A DNA stretch of 64,000 nt from contig JAGOAJ010000001.1 in NCBI GenBank assembly GCA_017983955.1, forward strand, positions 248,001-312,000, in the 5' to 3' direction. The translations under genes and the position numbers were made by a program. This document shows positions 54,474 to 63,265 of the stretch, one piece after another; positions within the stretch are counted from its first letter, which is position 1, and the number at the start of each line of letters is the position of its first letter. Under the pieces are notes generated by a model. That model did no database searches, was not told where the DNA came from, and worked only from the letters and a program-made list of their open reading frames with translations. Source of the DNA: Burkholderiaceae bacterium. GTDB lineage: Bacteria > Pseudomonadota > Gammaproteobacteria > Burkholderiales > Burkholderiaceae_B.

Positions 54474-55028
54474 TTACAGTAAGCCCATTTGCAGGCGAGC
54501 TGGCTCGCTGATCATTTCACGGCTCCAGGGTGGATCCCAGACCAAATCAACCACGACCTCGTCGACACCATGTATGGACAGCAGCTTGTCGCGTGCTTCG
54601 TCCGCAATCATGGGGCCCATGCCACATCCAGGCGCGGTCAAGGTCATATCCATTTCGATACGGAAATGTTCTTCACCCAGATCAACGATATCGCACTTGT
54701 ATACCAGACCCAAGTTAACAATATCTACCGGTATTTCGGGATCGAAGCAGGTTGCCAATAAGTCCCAGGCGGCGTCTTCGACCGCCTGAGCGGTCATGGG
54801 ACCATCAGGTATATGCTTGATGGCCTCGATGACTTCCATACCCAGCGCATCGCCGTCTATGCCTTCAACACGGTACAGATTGCCTTCAACCATGACGGTA
54901 TAGCTACCACCCAGCTGCTGGGTGATGACAGCAGTACAGCCCTCTTCGATGGTGACTGCCGACCCGTAAGGTACAGTGACTGCTGGGCAATCCCGGTTAA
55001 CTACTACTTCTTTGCGTTCATAGCTCAT
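54474..55028 (-). CDS. sufT: SufT, MIP18-family iron-sulfur maturation protein
   Basis: A 184-residue protein. The C-terminal DUF59/MIP18 domain has the landmarks CFDPEIPVDIVNLGLVY and LTAPGCGMGPMIADEAR; the N-terminal part (ERKEVVVNRDCPAVTVPYG) is the SufT-specific extension. It is the last gene of the suf operon, ten bases after sufU. SufT aids maturation of iron-sulfur proteins when demand is high. Confidence 0.93.
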   Translation of the reverse strand: MSYERKEVVVNRDCPAVTVPYGSAVTIEEGCTAVITQQLGGSYTVMVEGNLYRVEGIDGDALGMEVIEAIKHIPDGPMTAQAVEDAAWDLLATCFDPEIPVDIVNLGLVYKCDIVDLGEEHFRIEMDMTLTAPGCGMGPMIADEARDKLLSIHGVDEVVVDLVWDPPWSREMISEPARLQMGLL

Positions 55029-55037
55029 GTGAGTCTC

Positions 55038-55496
55038 TTATTCGGTGCGTGCCGTTTCGCCAGCGGCTGTAATAGCGTTATGCAGGGTGTGCCATGCCAA
55101 GCTGGCACACTTTACCCGGGCGGGAAACTCGCGCACGCCTGACAGCACTTCCAGTTTGCCGAAATCCCGGCCTTCCGGGTGGGCATCGGTCAACATGGCG
55201 TGCATACCCTGAAATAGGTCTTCGACCTCGGCCAGTGTCTTGCCCTTGACGGCTTCTGTCATTAACGACGCCGACGCCGTAGATATTGCGCAACCTTGAC
55301 CAACGAAGCTGACCTTTTCCACGATGCCATCCTGAACCTGGGCATAGACGATCAGTTGATCGCCGCATAAAGGGTTATGGCCCTCGGCGCTGTGGCTGGC
55401 GTCTTCCATAGCGTGGAAGTTGCGCGGCTTGCGGTTGTGATCGAAAATCACTTCCTGGTAAAGTTCACGTAAATCGCCGTGTGGATCAACCATCAT
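55038..55496 (-). CDS. sufU: SufU, zinc-dependent sulfurtransferase partner of SufS
   Basis: A 152-residue protein with the SufU zinc ligands Cys44 and Asp46 (NPLCGD), Cys69 (GQGCAIS) and Cys130 (VKCASLAW). The insertion DLFQGMHAMLT between the second and third ligand separates SufU from IscU. It starts directly at the sufS stop (TAAATGATG). It accepts persulfide from SufS. Confidence 0.95.
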   Translation of the reverse strand: MMVDPHGDLRELYQEVIFDHNRKPRNFHAMEDASHSAEGHNPLCGDQLIVYAQVQDGIVEKVSFVGQGCAISTASASLMTEAVKGKTLAEVEDLFQGMHAMLTDAHPEGRDFGKLEVLSGVREFPARVKCASLAWHTLHNAITAAGETARTE

Positions 55497-56750
55497 TTAT
55501 TCCATCGTTCCGAACAGTTTCTGTGCCTTGCGCAAGCCTGCGATCAAGGCAGTAATATCTTCATGCGTATTATAAAGCGCTAGCGACGCCCTGGCCGTAC
55601 CCGGCACACCGAATCGTGTCATCAACGGCATCGCGCAATGGTGACCCGCGCGTATGGCAACACCTTCGGTATCCAGTATGGTGCCCAGATCATGCGGGTG
55701 TATGCCATGCACCAAGAACGACAATATGCCGGCCTTGTGGGACGCCTGACCGATAAGCCGCACGCCAGGTAAGGCCTGCAACTGTTCAGTGGCATCCAGC
55801 AACAAAGAGTGTTCCCAGGCGGCAATGGCATTAAGCCCTACCGTCTGCACATACGCAATAGCAGCATCCATGCCCACTACACCCGCGATATTCGGAGTAC
55901 CGGCCTCGAAACGCTGAGGAACATCGGCATAGGTGGTTTTCTCGAAGCTGACCGTATGTATCATGTCACCCCCGCCCTGCCAGGGCTGCATGTCTTTCAG
56001 GACATCGTAGCGCACATACAAAGCGCCTATGCCCGTAGGACCATACAACTTGTGGGCTGAAAAAACATAAAAGTCGCAATCCATGGCCTGTACATCGACC
56101 ACTTGATGGGCCACTGCTTGGGCACCATCCACCAACACCAAAGCACCCACTTCGTGAGCCAAACGGGTCATTTCGTGAACCGGATTCACAGTACCCAACG
56201 CATTGGACACATGAACCACAGCCACCAGCTTGGTGCGCGAGTTCAACAACGCGCGATAGCTGTCCATATCGAGTTCGCCGCTGTCGGTAACCGGCACCAC
56301 GCGCAGCACTGCGCCGGTTTGCTGGCACAACATTTGCCAAGGCACGATATTGGAGTGATGTTCCATGCCAGTAATGACGATTTCATCGCCTGGCTTAAGG
56401 TTGGCCTGCCCCCAGCTGAACGCCACCAAGTTGATACCTTCGGTGGTGCCACGTACAAAGACAATTTCTTCGCTACGCATGGCATTCAGAAAATGACGCA
56501 CGCGTTCACGGCCCTGCTCGTACAGATCTGTAGCGTGCTGCGACAAGCGGTGCACGCCCCTATGTATATTGGCGTTGGACTGCTGATAGAAGTCCGTTTC
56601 CGCCTGTATCACCGACTGCGGTTTCTGCGTGGTCGCCCCGTTATCCAGGTATACCAGCCGTCGTCCGCCCACTGGCCTGGCCAGGATGGGAAAATCGGCT
56701 ACACGGCTAGTCCAGGCGGCGCTGACTCGCGAGACTTCAGGCGCATTCAT
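55497..56750 (-). CDS. sufS: SufS, group II cysteine desulfurase
   Basis: A 417-residue PLP enzyme. Lys234 in SAHKLYGPTG binds PLP and Cys372 in RAGHHCAMP is the active cysteine on the short loop typical of SufS. NIHRGVH and TEGINLVA segments are also present. The start overlaps the sufD stop by four bases. It releases sulfur from cysteine for cluster assembly and hands it to SufU. Confidence 0.95.
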   Translation of the reverse strand: MNAPEVSRVSAAWTSRVADFPILARPVGGRRLVYLDNGATTQKPQSVIQAETDFYQQSNANIHRGVHRLSQHATDLYEQGRERVRHFLNAMRSEEIVFVRGTTEGINLVAFSWGQANLKPGDEIVITGMEHHSNIVPWQMLCQQTGAVLRVVPVTDSGELDMDSYRALLNSRTKLVAVVHVSNALGTVNPVHEMTRLAHEVGALVLVDGAQAVAHQVVDVQAMDCDFYVFSAHKLYGPTGIGALYVRYDVLKDMQPWQGGGDMIHTVSFEKTTYADVPQRFEAGTPNIAGVVGMDAAIAYVQTVGLNAIAAWEHSLLLDATEQLQALPGVRLIGQASHKAGILSFLVHGIHPHDLGTILDTEGVAIRAGHHCAMPLMTRFGVPGTARASLALYNTHEDITALIAGLRKAQKLFGTME

Positions 56751-58072
56751 GCATCAGCCCCTATGGTATGTGCATCAGGTAATAGTTCGCGTATGACGCT
56801 GGCAACGCGCTTGCGCAGGCTGTCAATTTCAATACGGGCAAGGCTTTCAGCAGCAAAGGCATAAATCAACACGTTGCGGGCGTTGTTTTCATCCAGGCCG
56901 CGCGAACGCAGGTAAAACAAGCTGTCTTCGTCCAGCTTACCCACCGTGGCGCCGTGCGCGCACTTTACGTCGTCAGCATAGATTTCCAGTTCAGGTCTGG
57001 CATCAGCACGTGCCAAGCGCGACAGCAACAGGCTGTCGGAACGCTGCACGGCATCTGTGCGGTCTGCGCCAGGCGCCACAAGTATGCGACCGCTGAATAC
57101 GCCCCTGCCCTGATCAGACAGTATGCCGCGATAGTACTCATGGCTGATGCCGTCTGGATGGCCGTGGCCTATGACGGTGTTGTGATCGACGTGACGACGT
57201 CCATCAACGTAGTACAAACCGTTTAGCAGAGTTTCGCAATGGGTGCCCGTAAAGTGGGTAGCAATGTCATTACGCGCCAAGCGGGCGCCAAATGACATGG
57301 AGTGCGATTTATAGACCGAACCCTTGCCCTGCTGAACATTGATGTCAGCCAGGTGAAACGCCTGATATGTTTCCTGCTGCAATTTCAAATGCGTGATATT
57401 GGCATCAGGATCAATCGTGGCACGTGTCACGGTATTGGTCAACGTGGTGCTATCGCCTACACCTACATAATGTTCGATGATGCTGGCTACAGAGCCCGTT
57501 TCAGCCACAATCAGGTTGCGCGGAAAGCTGGCGCCTTGCGTCGTGGTGGTGACAAACGCCAAGTGCACGGGTTCGTCCAGGGACACGCCACGCGCCAAGC
57601 TGATAAACCCGCCGTCAGTGGCCAGGGCCAGATTTAATGCTGCCGTGCTGGAACCGCTGCTTTCATCACCAAAAGCAGCTTGTATCTGCTCGGGGAAACG
57701 GGCTAGCGCCTGCGATAAAGGCAACACCTGTACGCCGGAAGGTAGCTCGCCAACGTCTGATAATTGTGTGGAAAAATGACCATCAACGAAAACCAGCCAG
57801 TGGCCAGCTTCGCCATGACGCATATGCTGCACAGCCTGAGCTGCCGCAACGTGATCGCTATCGGTCTGTTCAGTCGCAACAAACGCCTGCTGGCCCAAAG
57901 ACGCCAGCGATGTGTGATGCCAATTTTCCTGTTTAGTGACCGGCCAGCCTTCGGCGGTAAAACGGTCAAAGGCGCGCTGGCGCATAGGCGCCAACCAGGG
58001 CGCTGCGACCATGTCCAGCCCCTTGCTGCCCGCTCGAAAGCCAGCGACCCAGTCTGGTGCTGTTATTGTCAT
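56747..58072 (-). CDS. sufD: SufD, Fe-S scaffold subunit
   Basis: A 441-residue SufB/SufD-family protein. The C-terminal core has SHSMSFGARLARNDI, GLYYVDGRRHVDHNTVIGH and KCAHGATVGKLDEDSLFYLRSRGL, landmarks of SufD. The N-terminal half is variable as usual. Start overlaps the sufC stop by four bases. It works with SufB and SufC as the BC2D scaffold. Confidence 0.94.
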   Translation of the reverse strand: MTITAPDWVAGFRAGSKGLDMVAAPWLAPMRQRAFDRFTAEGWPVTKQENWHHTSLASLGQQAFVATEQTDSDHVAAAQAVQHMRHGEAGHWLVFVDGHFSTQLSDVGELPSGVQVLPLSQALARFPEQIQAAFGDESSGSSTAALNLALATDGGFISLARGVSLDEPVHLAFVTTTTQGASFPRNLIVAETGSVASIIEHYVGVGDSTTLTNTVTRATIDPDANITHLKLQQETYQAFHLADINVQQGKGSVYKSHSMSFGARLARNDIATHFTGTHCETLLNGLYYVDGRRHVDHNTVIGHGHPDGISHEYYRGILSDQGRGVFSGRILVAPGADRTDAVQRSDSLLLSRLARADARPELEIYADDVKCAHGATVGKLDEDSLFYLRSRGLDENNARNVLIYAFAAESLARIEIDSLRKRVASVIRELLPDAHTIGADA

Positions 58073-58860
58073 GCCCGCGCCCCTCCCAAATGACGGCGTA
58101 CTGGCGCCTTGGCGGCCGGAGCATCGTCAACCCAGGCGTAACCACGCTCTTCAAGTTCCAGCGCCAATTCACGGCCGCCAGAACGCACAATACGACCACC
58201 CGACAATACATGCACGAAATCCGGCACGATGTAGTCCAGCAAGCGCTGATAGTGAGTAATGACGATCAAGGCGCGTTCAGGTGAACGCAGGCGGTTGACG
58301 CCATCGGCCACGACTTTTAGCGCGTCAATATCCAGACCTGAATCAGTTTCGTCCAAGATGGCCAGCTTGGGTTCAAGCAAGGTCATTTGTAGAATTTCAT
58401 TGCGTTTCTTTTCGCCGCCGGAAAAACCTTCGTTAACGGAGCGATACAGGAATTCTTCCTTCATGCCCACGTTTTTCATTTCAGCTTTCACCAGCTTCAG
58501 AAAATCGATGGCGTCCAGTTCAGGTTCGCCACGATAGCGACGTATCGCGTTGACCGAAGCGCGCAAAAAATATGCGTTGGACACACCAGGAATTTCCAGA
58601 GGGTACTGAAACGCCATGAACAAGCCTGAACGGGCGCGATCTTCTATGGCCATTTCCAGCAGGTCCTGACCCATCCAGTCTACTGAACCGCTAGTGACAT
58701 TGAAACTTTCTCGGCCCGCCAGAACCTGCGACAAAGTGCTTTTACCCGAGCCGTTAGGGCCCATGATGGCATGCACTTCACCGGCATTGACTGTCAGGTT
58801 CAAACCCTTGAGTATTGCTTTTTCCTCGACTGAGGCATGTAGATCTTTGATCGTCAACAT
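58069..58860 (-). CDS. sufC: SufC, ATPase of the Fe-S scaffold
   Basis: A 263-residue ATPase with Walker A GPNGSGKST (34-42), FSGGEKKRNEILQM and ILDETDSGLDIDAL, where Glu-Thr replaces Glu-Pro as in all SufC. The last 15 residues (KAPVRRHLGGARA) form an extra basic tail. It lies 17 bases after sufB. Confidence 0.95.
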   Translation of the reverse strand: MLTIKDLHASVEEKAILKGLNLTVNAGEVHAIMGPNGSGKSTLSQVLAGRESFNVTSGSVDWMGQDLLEMAIEDRARSGLFMAFQYPLEIPGVSNAYFLRASVNAIRRYRGEPELDAIDFLKLVKAEMKNVGMKEEFLYRSVNEGFSGGEKKRNEILQMTLLEPKLAILDETDSGLDIDALKVVADGVNRLRSPERALIVITHYQRLLDYIVPDFVHVLSGGRIVRSGGRELALELEERGYAWVDDAPAAKAPVRRHLGGARA

Positions 58861-58877
58861 AATAACTAATTCCTTAT

Positions 58878-60326
58878 TTAACCGACGCTGCCTTCAAGAC
58901 TTACACCGAGCAGATTCTGTGCTTCGACGGCAAATTCCATGGGCAATTCTTTGAAAACTTCCTTGCAAAACCCGTTCACTATCATGGACACGGCGTCTTC
59001 GGCCGATAGGCCGCGCTGCATGGCGTAAAACAGCTGATCTTCGCCTATGCGCGATGCCGTGGCTTCGTGCTCGACGATGGCGCTAGGGTTTTGCACTTCT
59101 ATGGTAGGGAACGTATGGGCCGCACAACGCTTGCCTATCAGCAAGGAGTCACACTGCGTGTAATTGCGCGCGCCTTCGGCTTTGGGCGTAATACGCACCA
59201 GCCCACGATAAGCGTTGCTACCGTGGCCAGCCGAAATCCCCTTGGAGATAATGGTGCTGCGTGTATTTTTGCCTATATGTATCATTTTGGTGCCGGTATC
59301 GGCCTGCTGCCTGTGGTTGCTTAGGGCAACGGAGTAGAACTCGCCCACAGAATCATCGCCGCGCAAGATCACGCTAGGGTATTTCCAGGTGATAGATGAA
59401 CCGGTTTCCACCTGGGTCCACGAGATATGCGAACGCGCACCACGGCAATCGCCACGCTTGGTGACGAAGTTGTAAATACCGCCTACGCCGTCCTTGTCGC
59501 CAGGATACCAGTTTTGCACGGTCGAATACTTAATCTTTGCGTCATCCAAGGCGACCAATTCCACCACCGCGGCATGCAATTGGTTCTCATCGCGCATGGG
59601 CGCCGTACAGCCTTCCAGATAGCTGACCGACGCGCCTTCTTCGGCAATGATCAGCGTACGTTCAAACTGACCCGTGTCCCGAGCGTTAATACGAAAATAC
59701 GTGGACAGCTCCATGGGACAGCGCACGCCTTTCGGAATAAAGACGAACGATCCATCGGAAAACACAGCCGAATTCAGCGCTGCATAGTAGTTATCGCCGA
59801 TAGGTACTACAGTACCTAGGTACTGACGTATTAAATCAGGATATTCGCGCACGGCTTCCGAGAACGAACAGAAAATAACACCGACTTCAGACAGTTGCTT
59901 GCGAAAGGTCGTAGCTACCGATACCGAGTCAAATACGGCATCTACAGCCACGCCCGCCAAGCGAGCCCGCTCGTGCAAGGGCACGCCCAGCTTTTCGTAG
60001 GTACGCAACAGTTCGGGATCGACATCAGCCAAGCTTTGTGGGCCATCCGCCTTACTTTTGGGGGCCGAATAATAGCTAATGTCCTGAAAATCTATGGTAG
60101 GAAAGCTGACCTTGGCCCATTCGGGCAAGTCCATGGTTAGCCAGTGGCGATACGCCTTAAGCCGCCATTCCAGCATAAATTCCGGTTCATTCTTCGTGGC
60201 AGACAGAAAACGTATGGTGTCTTCCGTCAACCCTTTGGGGATGGTGTGAGATTCTATATCGGTGACAAAACCCGCTGTGTACTCGCGGTCAAGAAAAGAA
60301 TCCAGTTCGTGGGTGACAGTACTCAT
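58878..60326 (-). CDS. sufB: SufB, Fe-S scaffold subunit
   Basis: A 482-residue scaffold protein. [13 protein letters not shown] contains Cys392, which aligns with the cluster-ligand Cys405 of E. coli SufB, and [21 protein letters not shown] follows. [26 protein letters not shown] is also typical. The start overlaps the stop of the Rrf2 regulator (TAATG). It receives sulfur and builds the cluster. Confidence 0.96.
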   Translation of the reverse strand: MSTVTHELDSFLDREYTAGFVTDIESHTIPKGLTEDTIRFLSATKNEPEFMLEWRLKAYRHWLTMDLPEWAKVSFPTIDFQDISYYSAPKSKADGPQSLADVDPELLRTYEKLGVPLHERARLAGVAVDAVFDSVSVATTFRKQLSEVGVIFCSFSEAVREYPDLIRQYLGTVVPIGDNYYAALNSAVFSDGSFVFIPKGVRCPMELSTYFRINARDTGQFERTLIIAEEGASVSYLEGCTAPMRDENQLHAAVVELVALDDAKIKYSTVQNWYPGDKDGVGGIYNFVTKRGDCRGARSHISWTQVETGSSITWKYPSVILRGDDSVGEFYSVALSNHRQQADTGTKMIHIGKNTRSTIISKGISAGHGSNAYRGLVRITPKAEGARNYTQCDSLLIGKRCAAHTFPTIEVQNPSAIVEHEATASRIGEDQLFYAMQRGLSAEDAVSMIVNGFCKEVFKELPMEFAVEAQNLLGVSLEGSVG

Positions 60327-60826
60327 TAGGAAAACTCCATGTCGTGCGATGTGCCGCGCTTGTCCTGGGTTTGATTTAGGGCCCCGGCGATATTTGGATA
60401 GAACTCGATAGGTTCAACGGTAAGAGGCGTAATCATATCGGCGATACTGACGTCCTCTAGGGTGCGTCGCACTATCGAGTTAATGCGTTCCCAGTTGGTG
60501 CGTATGGCGCAGCCCGGTTCGGCGCTGCACACCCCTGGTGTAGAGGTGCATTCGGTCAGCCCAAAGGGCTGGTCATCTAATGCGTCTATAATCTGTGCGA
60601 TATTAATTTCCGCAGCAGGACGGGCCAGCATATAGCCGCCCTTAGCACCCCTGCTGCTATTAACCAAGCCATGTTGACCTAGGGACTTCAGCACTTTGCT
60701 GACTGTTGGTTGCCCCAGTTTCAAGCTGTTGGCTAGTTCAGCCGCGCTAACTACGCGTGTTGGCTGGCCTGCCATGTGCGTAAGCACTAGCGTTCCATAG
60801 TCAATCAGCTTGCTGATACGCAGCAT
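60326..60826 (-). CDS. SUF-system regulator, Rrf2/IscR family
   Basis: A 166-residue regulator with a winged helix ([24 protein letters not shown]) and three cysteines, Cys93, Cys100 and Cys106, in the position of the IscR cluster ligands but with spacing six and five instead of five and five. It should sense Fe-S status and control this operon. The ATG at 60826 is preferred to a TTG two codons upstream. It is the first gene of the suf operon and sits 33 bases downstream of an inverted repeat that overlaps a sigma-70-like promoter. Confidence 0.92.
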   Translation of the reverse strand: MLRISKLIDYGTLVLTHMAGQPTRVVSAAELANSLKLGQPTVSKVLKSLGQHGLVNSSRGAKGGYMLARPAAEINIAQIIDALDDQPFGLTECTSTPGVCSAEPGCAIRTNWERINSIVRRTLEDVSIADMITPLTVEPIEFYPNIAGALNQTQDKRGTSHDMEFS

Positions 60827-60859
60827 GGTCAATAGATTCCCAGTAGTGGCGTTGAATAG

Positions 60860-60892
60860 CCATATAGTACTACTTCGGTCCTATATGGTCAA
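60860..60892 (-). promoter_or_regulatory. suf operon promoter with overlapping inverted-repeat operator
   Basis: Perfect 8-base arms CCATATAG (60860-60867) and CTATATGG (60881-60888) flank a 13-base spacer. On the minus strand a -35 box TTGACC (60892-60887) and a -10 box TACTAT (60869-60864), 17 bases apart, overlap the two arms. Binding there would block RNA polymerase, so this is probably the site of the Rrf2 regulator (inference). The -35 box overlaps the stop of the upstream exporter gene. The repeat does not follow the E. coli IscR type 1 consensus in detail. Confidence 0.7.
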
Positions 60893-62667
60893 TCCGCTGA
60901 AGACTGCTGCAAACGCCACATTCTGGCATATTGCCCGTCCTGGGCCAGCAAGCCACTATGCGTACCCCGCTCTAGTACCCTACCCTGATCCATCACCATG
61001 ATCTCATCAGCATCAACGATGGTAGATAGGCGGTGGGCAATAATCAGCGTGGTACGTTCCCTGGATATCTGAAGCAGCTCATCTTGGATAGCCCTTTCGG
61101 TGTGGCTATCTAAGGCGCTGGTGGCCTCATCAAATATTAATATGGGCGGGTTTTTCAGCAAAGTGCGGGCAATCGCCACCCTTTGCTTTTCGCCACCCGA
61201 AAGCTTAAGCCCACGTTCCCCCACCTGCGTCTGATAGCCCTCAGGGAGGCCCATGACAAAATCATGAATACTGGCAGCCCTGGCGGCAGCAATGATTTCT
61301 TCCTGCGTCGCCGTCGGGTCCCCGTAGGCAATATTGTACAGAATGCTGTCATTAAACAGTACCGTATCCTGGGGCACTATGCCTATGTGGTGACGTAGAC
61401 TGTCTTGGGTCACCTCACGTATATCCACACCATTGATCGTGACCTTTCCATTACCCACATCGTAGAATCTGAATAGCAGGCGCGACAGCGTAGATTTCCC
61501 TGCTCCCGACGCACCCACCACCGCCAGTGTTTTTCCGGCCGGTATAAAAAAGCTGACGTCGGACAATATCTGGCGGTTGGCTTCATAGCCAAAATCCACA
61601 TGCTCGAAGCCTATGCTGGCCGCCGTCGTATCCAGGACGACAGCCTGGTCGCTATCGGTGACTTCCTGGCTTTGCTCCAGTAATCCAAACATACGCTCCA
61701 TATCGGCCAAGGCATGCTTAATCTCGCGATATACAAAGCCCAGAAAGTTCAGCGGCGCATACAGCTGCGTCAGATAGGCCGACACCAACACCACATCACC
61801 CACGGTCATCGTTTTCTGCACAACGCCACTGGCGGATAGCCACAGTAAGGCAGTGACGCCAATGGTAATAATGGCACCCTGCCCCATATTCAGAAAATTC
61901 AACGACACCTGATTCTTTACCGCTGAGTCCACCCAGCGCCCCAAGTTTTTGTCGTAGCGATTGATCTCCCAGGCCTCGTTGCTGAAGTACTTGACGGTTT
62001 CGTAATTGAGCAAGGCATCGATAGCCCGGCTATTGGCCTGACTATCAAGTTCATTCATGCTGCGTCGGTAAACCATGCGCTTTTCAGTCACCACCAGGGT
62101 AAAAGTCACATAGGCCAGTATGGTGCCCAGGGTGACAATAGCGAATAAATAGTCGTAGCGCCACAGCAATATCGCCGTCACCATGCTGATTTCCAGCAAG
62201 GTAGGCAAAATATTGAACACCATGAAGTTCAGCAGAAAACCTATGCCCTTGGTGCCGCGCTCAATATCGCGACTAAGCCCCCCAGTATGCCGCTGCATGT
62301 GAAAGCGCAGTGACAACGCGAACAAATGCTGGAACAGCCTGGTCGCTATACGTTGTATAGACCCCTGGGTGACACGAGCAAACAAGGCGTCGCGCAGCTC
62401 GCCAAACACACTGGAGGCCAGACGGGCAAAGCCATAGCCCAGCAAAGCGGCCAGTGGCAAGGCCATTAGCGTGGCGGGCACACTTAATTGGTCGACTATA
62501 TCTTTAAGGTACAGCGGCAAAAGTACGCTGGCCATCTTGGCGGCCACCAAACATGCAATGGCGATGATCACACGCCATTTAAATTGCCACACATAGGGCA
62601 ACAGCGATTTTATAGTGTGCAAGTCATTGCGTGTAACCGCCGGACGCCGCTTAGTAACAGAAGTCAT
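60889..62667 (-). CDS. ATM1/HMT1-type ABC exporter
   Basis: A 592-residue half-transporter: six membrane segments in the first 330 residues, then an ATPase domain with GASGAGKST, LSGGEKQRVAIARTLLK and ILIFDEATSALDSHTE. RDIERGTKGIGFLLNFMVFNILPTLLEI and NYETVKYFSNE are landmarks of the ATM1 group, which export glutathione-bound sulfur or metal compounds. It lies directly upstream of the suf operon on the same strand; its last codons overlap the suf promoter. It may be linked to Fe-S metabolism or metal tolerance (inference). Confidence 0.92.
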   Translation of the reverse strand: MTSVTKRRPAVTRNDLHTIKSLLPYVWQFKWRVIIAIACLVAAKMASVLLPLYLKDIVDQLSVPATLMALPLAALLGYGFARLASSVFGELRDALFARVTQGSIQRIATRLFQHLFALSLRFHMQRHTGGLSRDIERGTKGIGFLLNFMVFNILPTLLEISMVTAILLWRYDYLFAIVTLGTILAYVTFTLVVTEKRMVYRRSMNELDSQANSRAIDALLNYETVKYFSNEAWEINRYDKNLGRWVDSAVKNQVSLNFLNMGQGAIITIGVTALLWLSASGVVQKTMTVGDVVLVSAYLTQLYAPLNFLGFVYREIKHALADMERMFGLLEQSQEVTDSDQAVVLDTTAASIGFEHVDFGYEANRQILSDVSFFIPAGKTLAVVGASGAGKSTLSRLLFRFYDVGNGKVTINGVDIREVTQDSLRHHIGIVPQDTVLFNDSILYNIAYGDPTATQEEIIAAARAASIHDFVMGLPEGYQTQVGERGLKLSGGEKQRVAIARTLLKNPPILIFDEATSALDSHTERAIQDELLQISRERTTLIIAHRLSTIVDADEIMVMDQGRVLERGTHSGLLAQDGQYARMWRLQQSSAD

Positions 62668-62734
62668 CAGTGCTTTTTATGATTCAAACAGCGAATACAA
62701 TAACACCGTATGACCTGCATCAACCGGAGTGTCC

Positions 62735-63265
62735 ATGGCGGTTTCACCATTAAGCTGCAATACCTTGCTTGCTCGCTGCGCCCAAGGCGACCAAGCAGCA
62801 TTTTTTCAGTTGTATCAACACGAAGCTCCCAGCATGCTGGCGTTGGCTACCCATATGCTAGGTAAACGCTTGGATGCTGAAAACCTGGTGCGCGACACCT
62901 TGATTCTGATCTGGAAAAACGCTGATGCCTGGGATGCCGACACGGGCACCGCACGCGCCTGGATACATAGCATCTTGCGCTACCGGGCCTTGCAGCGCCT
63001 GGCACAAGGTGGCCGCCAACAAGCAGCCAGCACGGCCAGGATGACCAACTTACAAAACAGCCAGGCTAGTGGACTGATGGCGGGCTCCGCGTTTTCCAGC
63101 ACCCTGGCCACCCTTGATGAAAGCCAGCGCCACCCGTTGCTGATGGCGTTTTATCAAGCCTGCACTTATCAGCAAATGGAGCTAGCACTACAGCAAAGCC
63201 CAACACAGCTTAGAAAAAATCTGCAGCTAGGCCTGTTGGAGCTTGCACCGGCGGTACTGGCATGA
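62735..63265 (+). CDS. ECF-type RNA polymerase sigma factor
   Basis: A 176-residue protein. The sigma-2 region (LLARCAQGDQAAFFQLYQHEAPSMLALATHMLG is the lead-in, then DAENLVRDTLILIWKNADAWD and ARAWIHSILRYRALQRL) is clear. The sigma-4 region near the end (YQQMELALQQSPTQLRKNL) is recognisable but departs from the usual helix-turn-helix. GGAG lies five bases before the ATG; a GTG two codons upstream overlaps that GGAG. It overlaps the anti-sigma gene by four bases (ATGA), the usual pairing. Confidence 0.85.
   Translation: MAVSPLSCNTLLARCAQGDQAAFFQLYQHEAPSMLALATHMLGKRLDAENLVRDTLILIWKNADAWDADTGTARAWIHSILRYRALQRLAQGGRQQAASTARMTNLQNSQASGLMAGSAFSSTLATLDESQRHPLLMAFYQACTYQQMELALQQSPTQLRKNLQLGLLELAPAVLA

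Noticed and set aside
60860-60888. The suf inverted repeat as an E. coli IscR type 1 site
   Set aside because: Length and inner bases do not fit that consensus; it is reported only as an inverted repeat overlapping the promoter.
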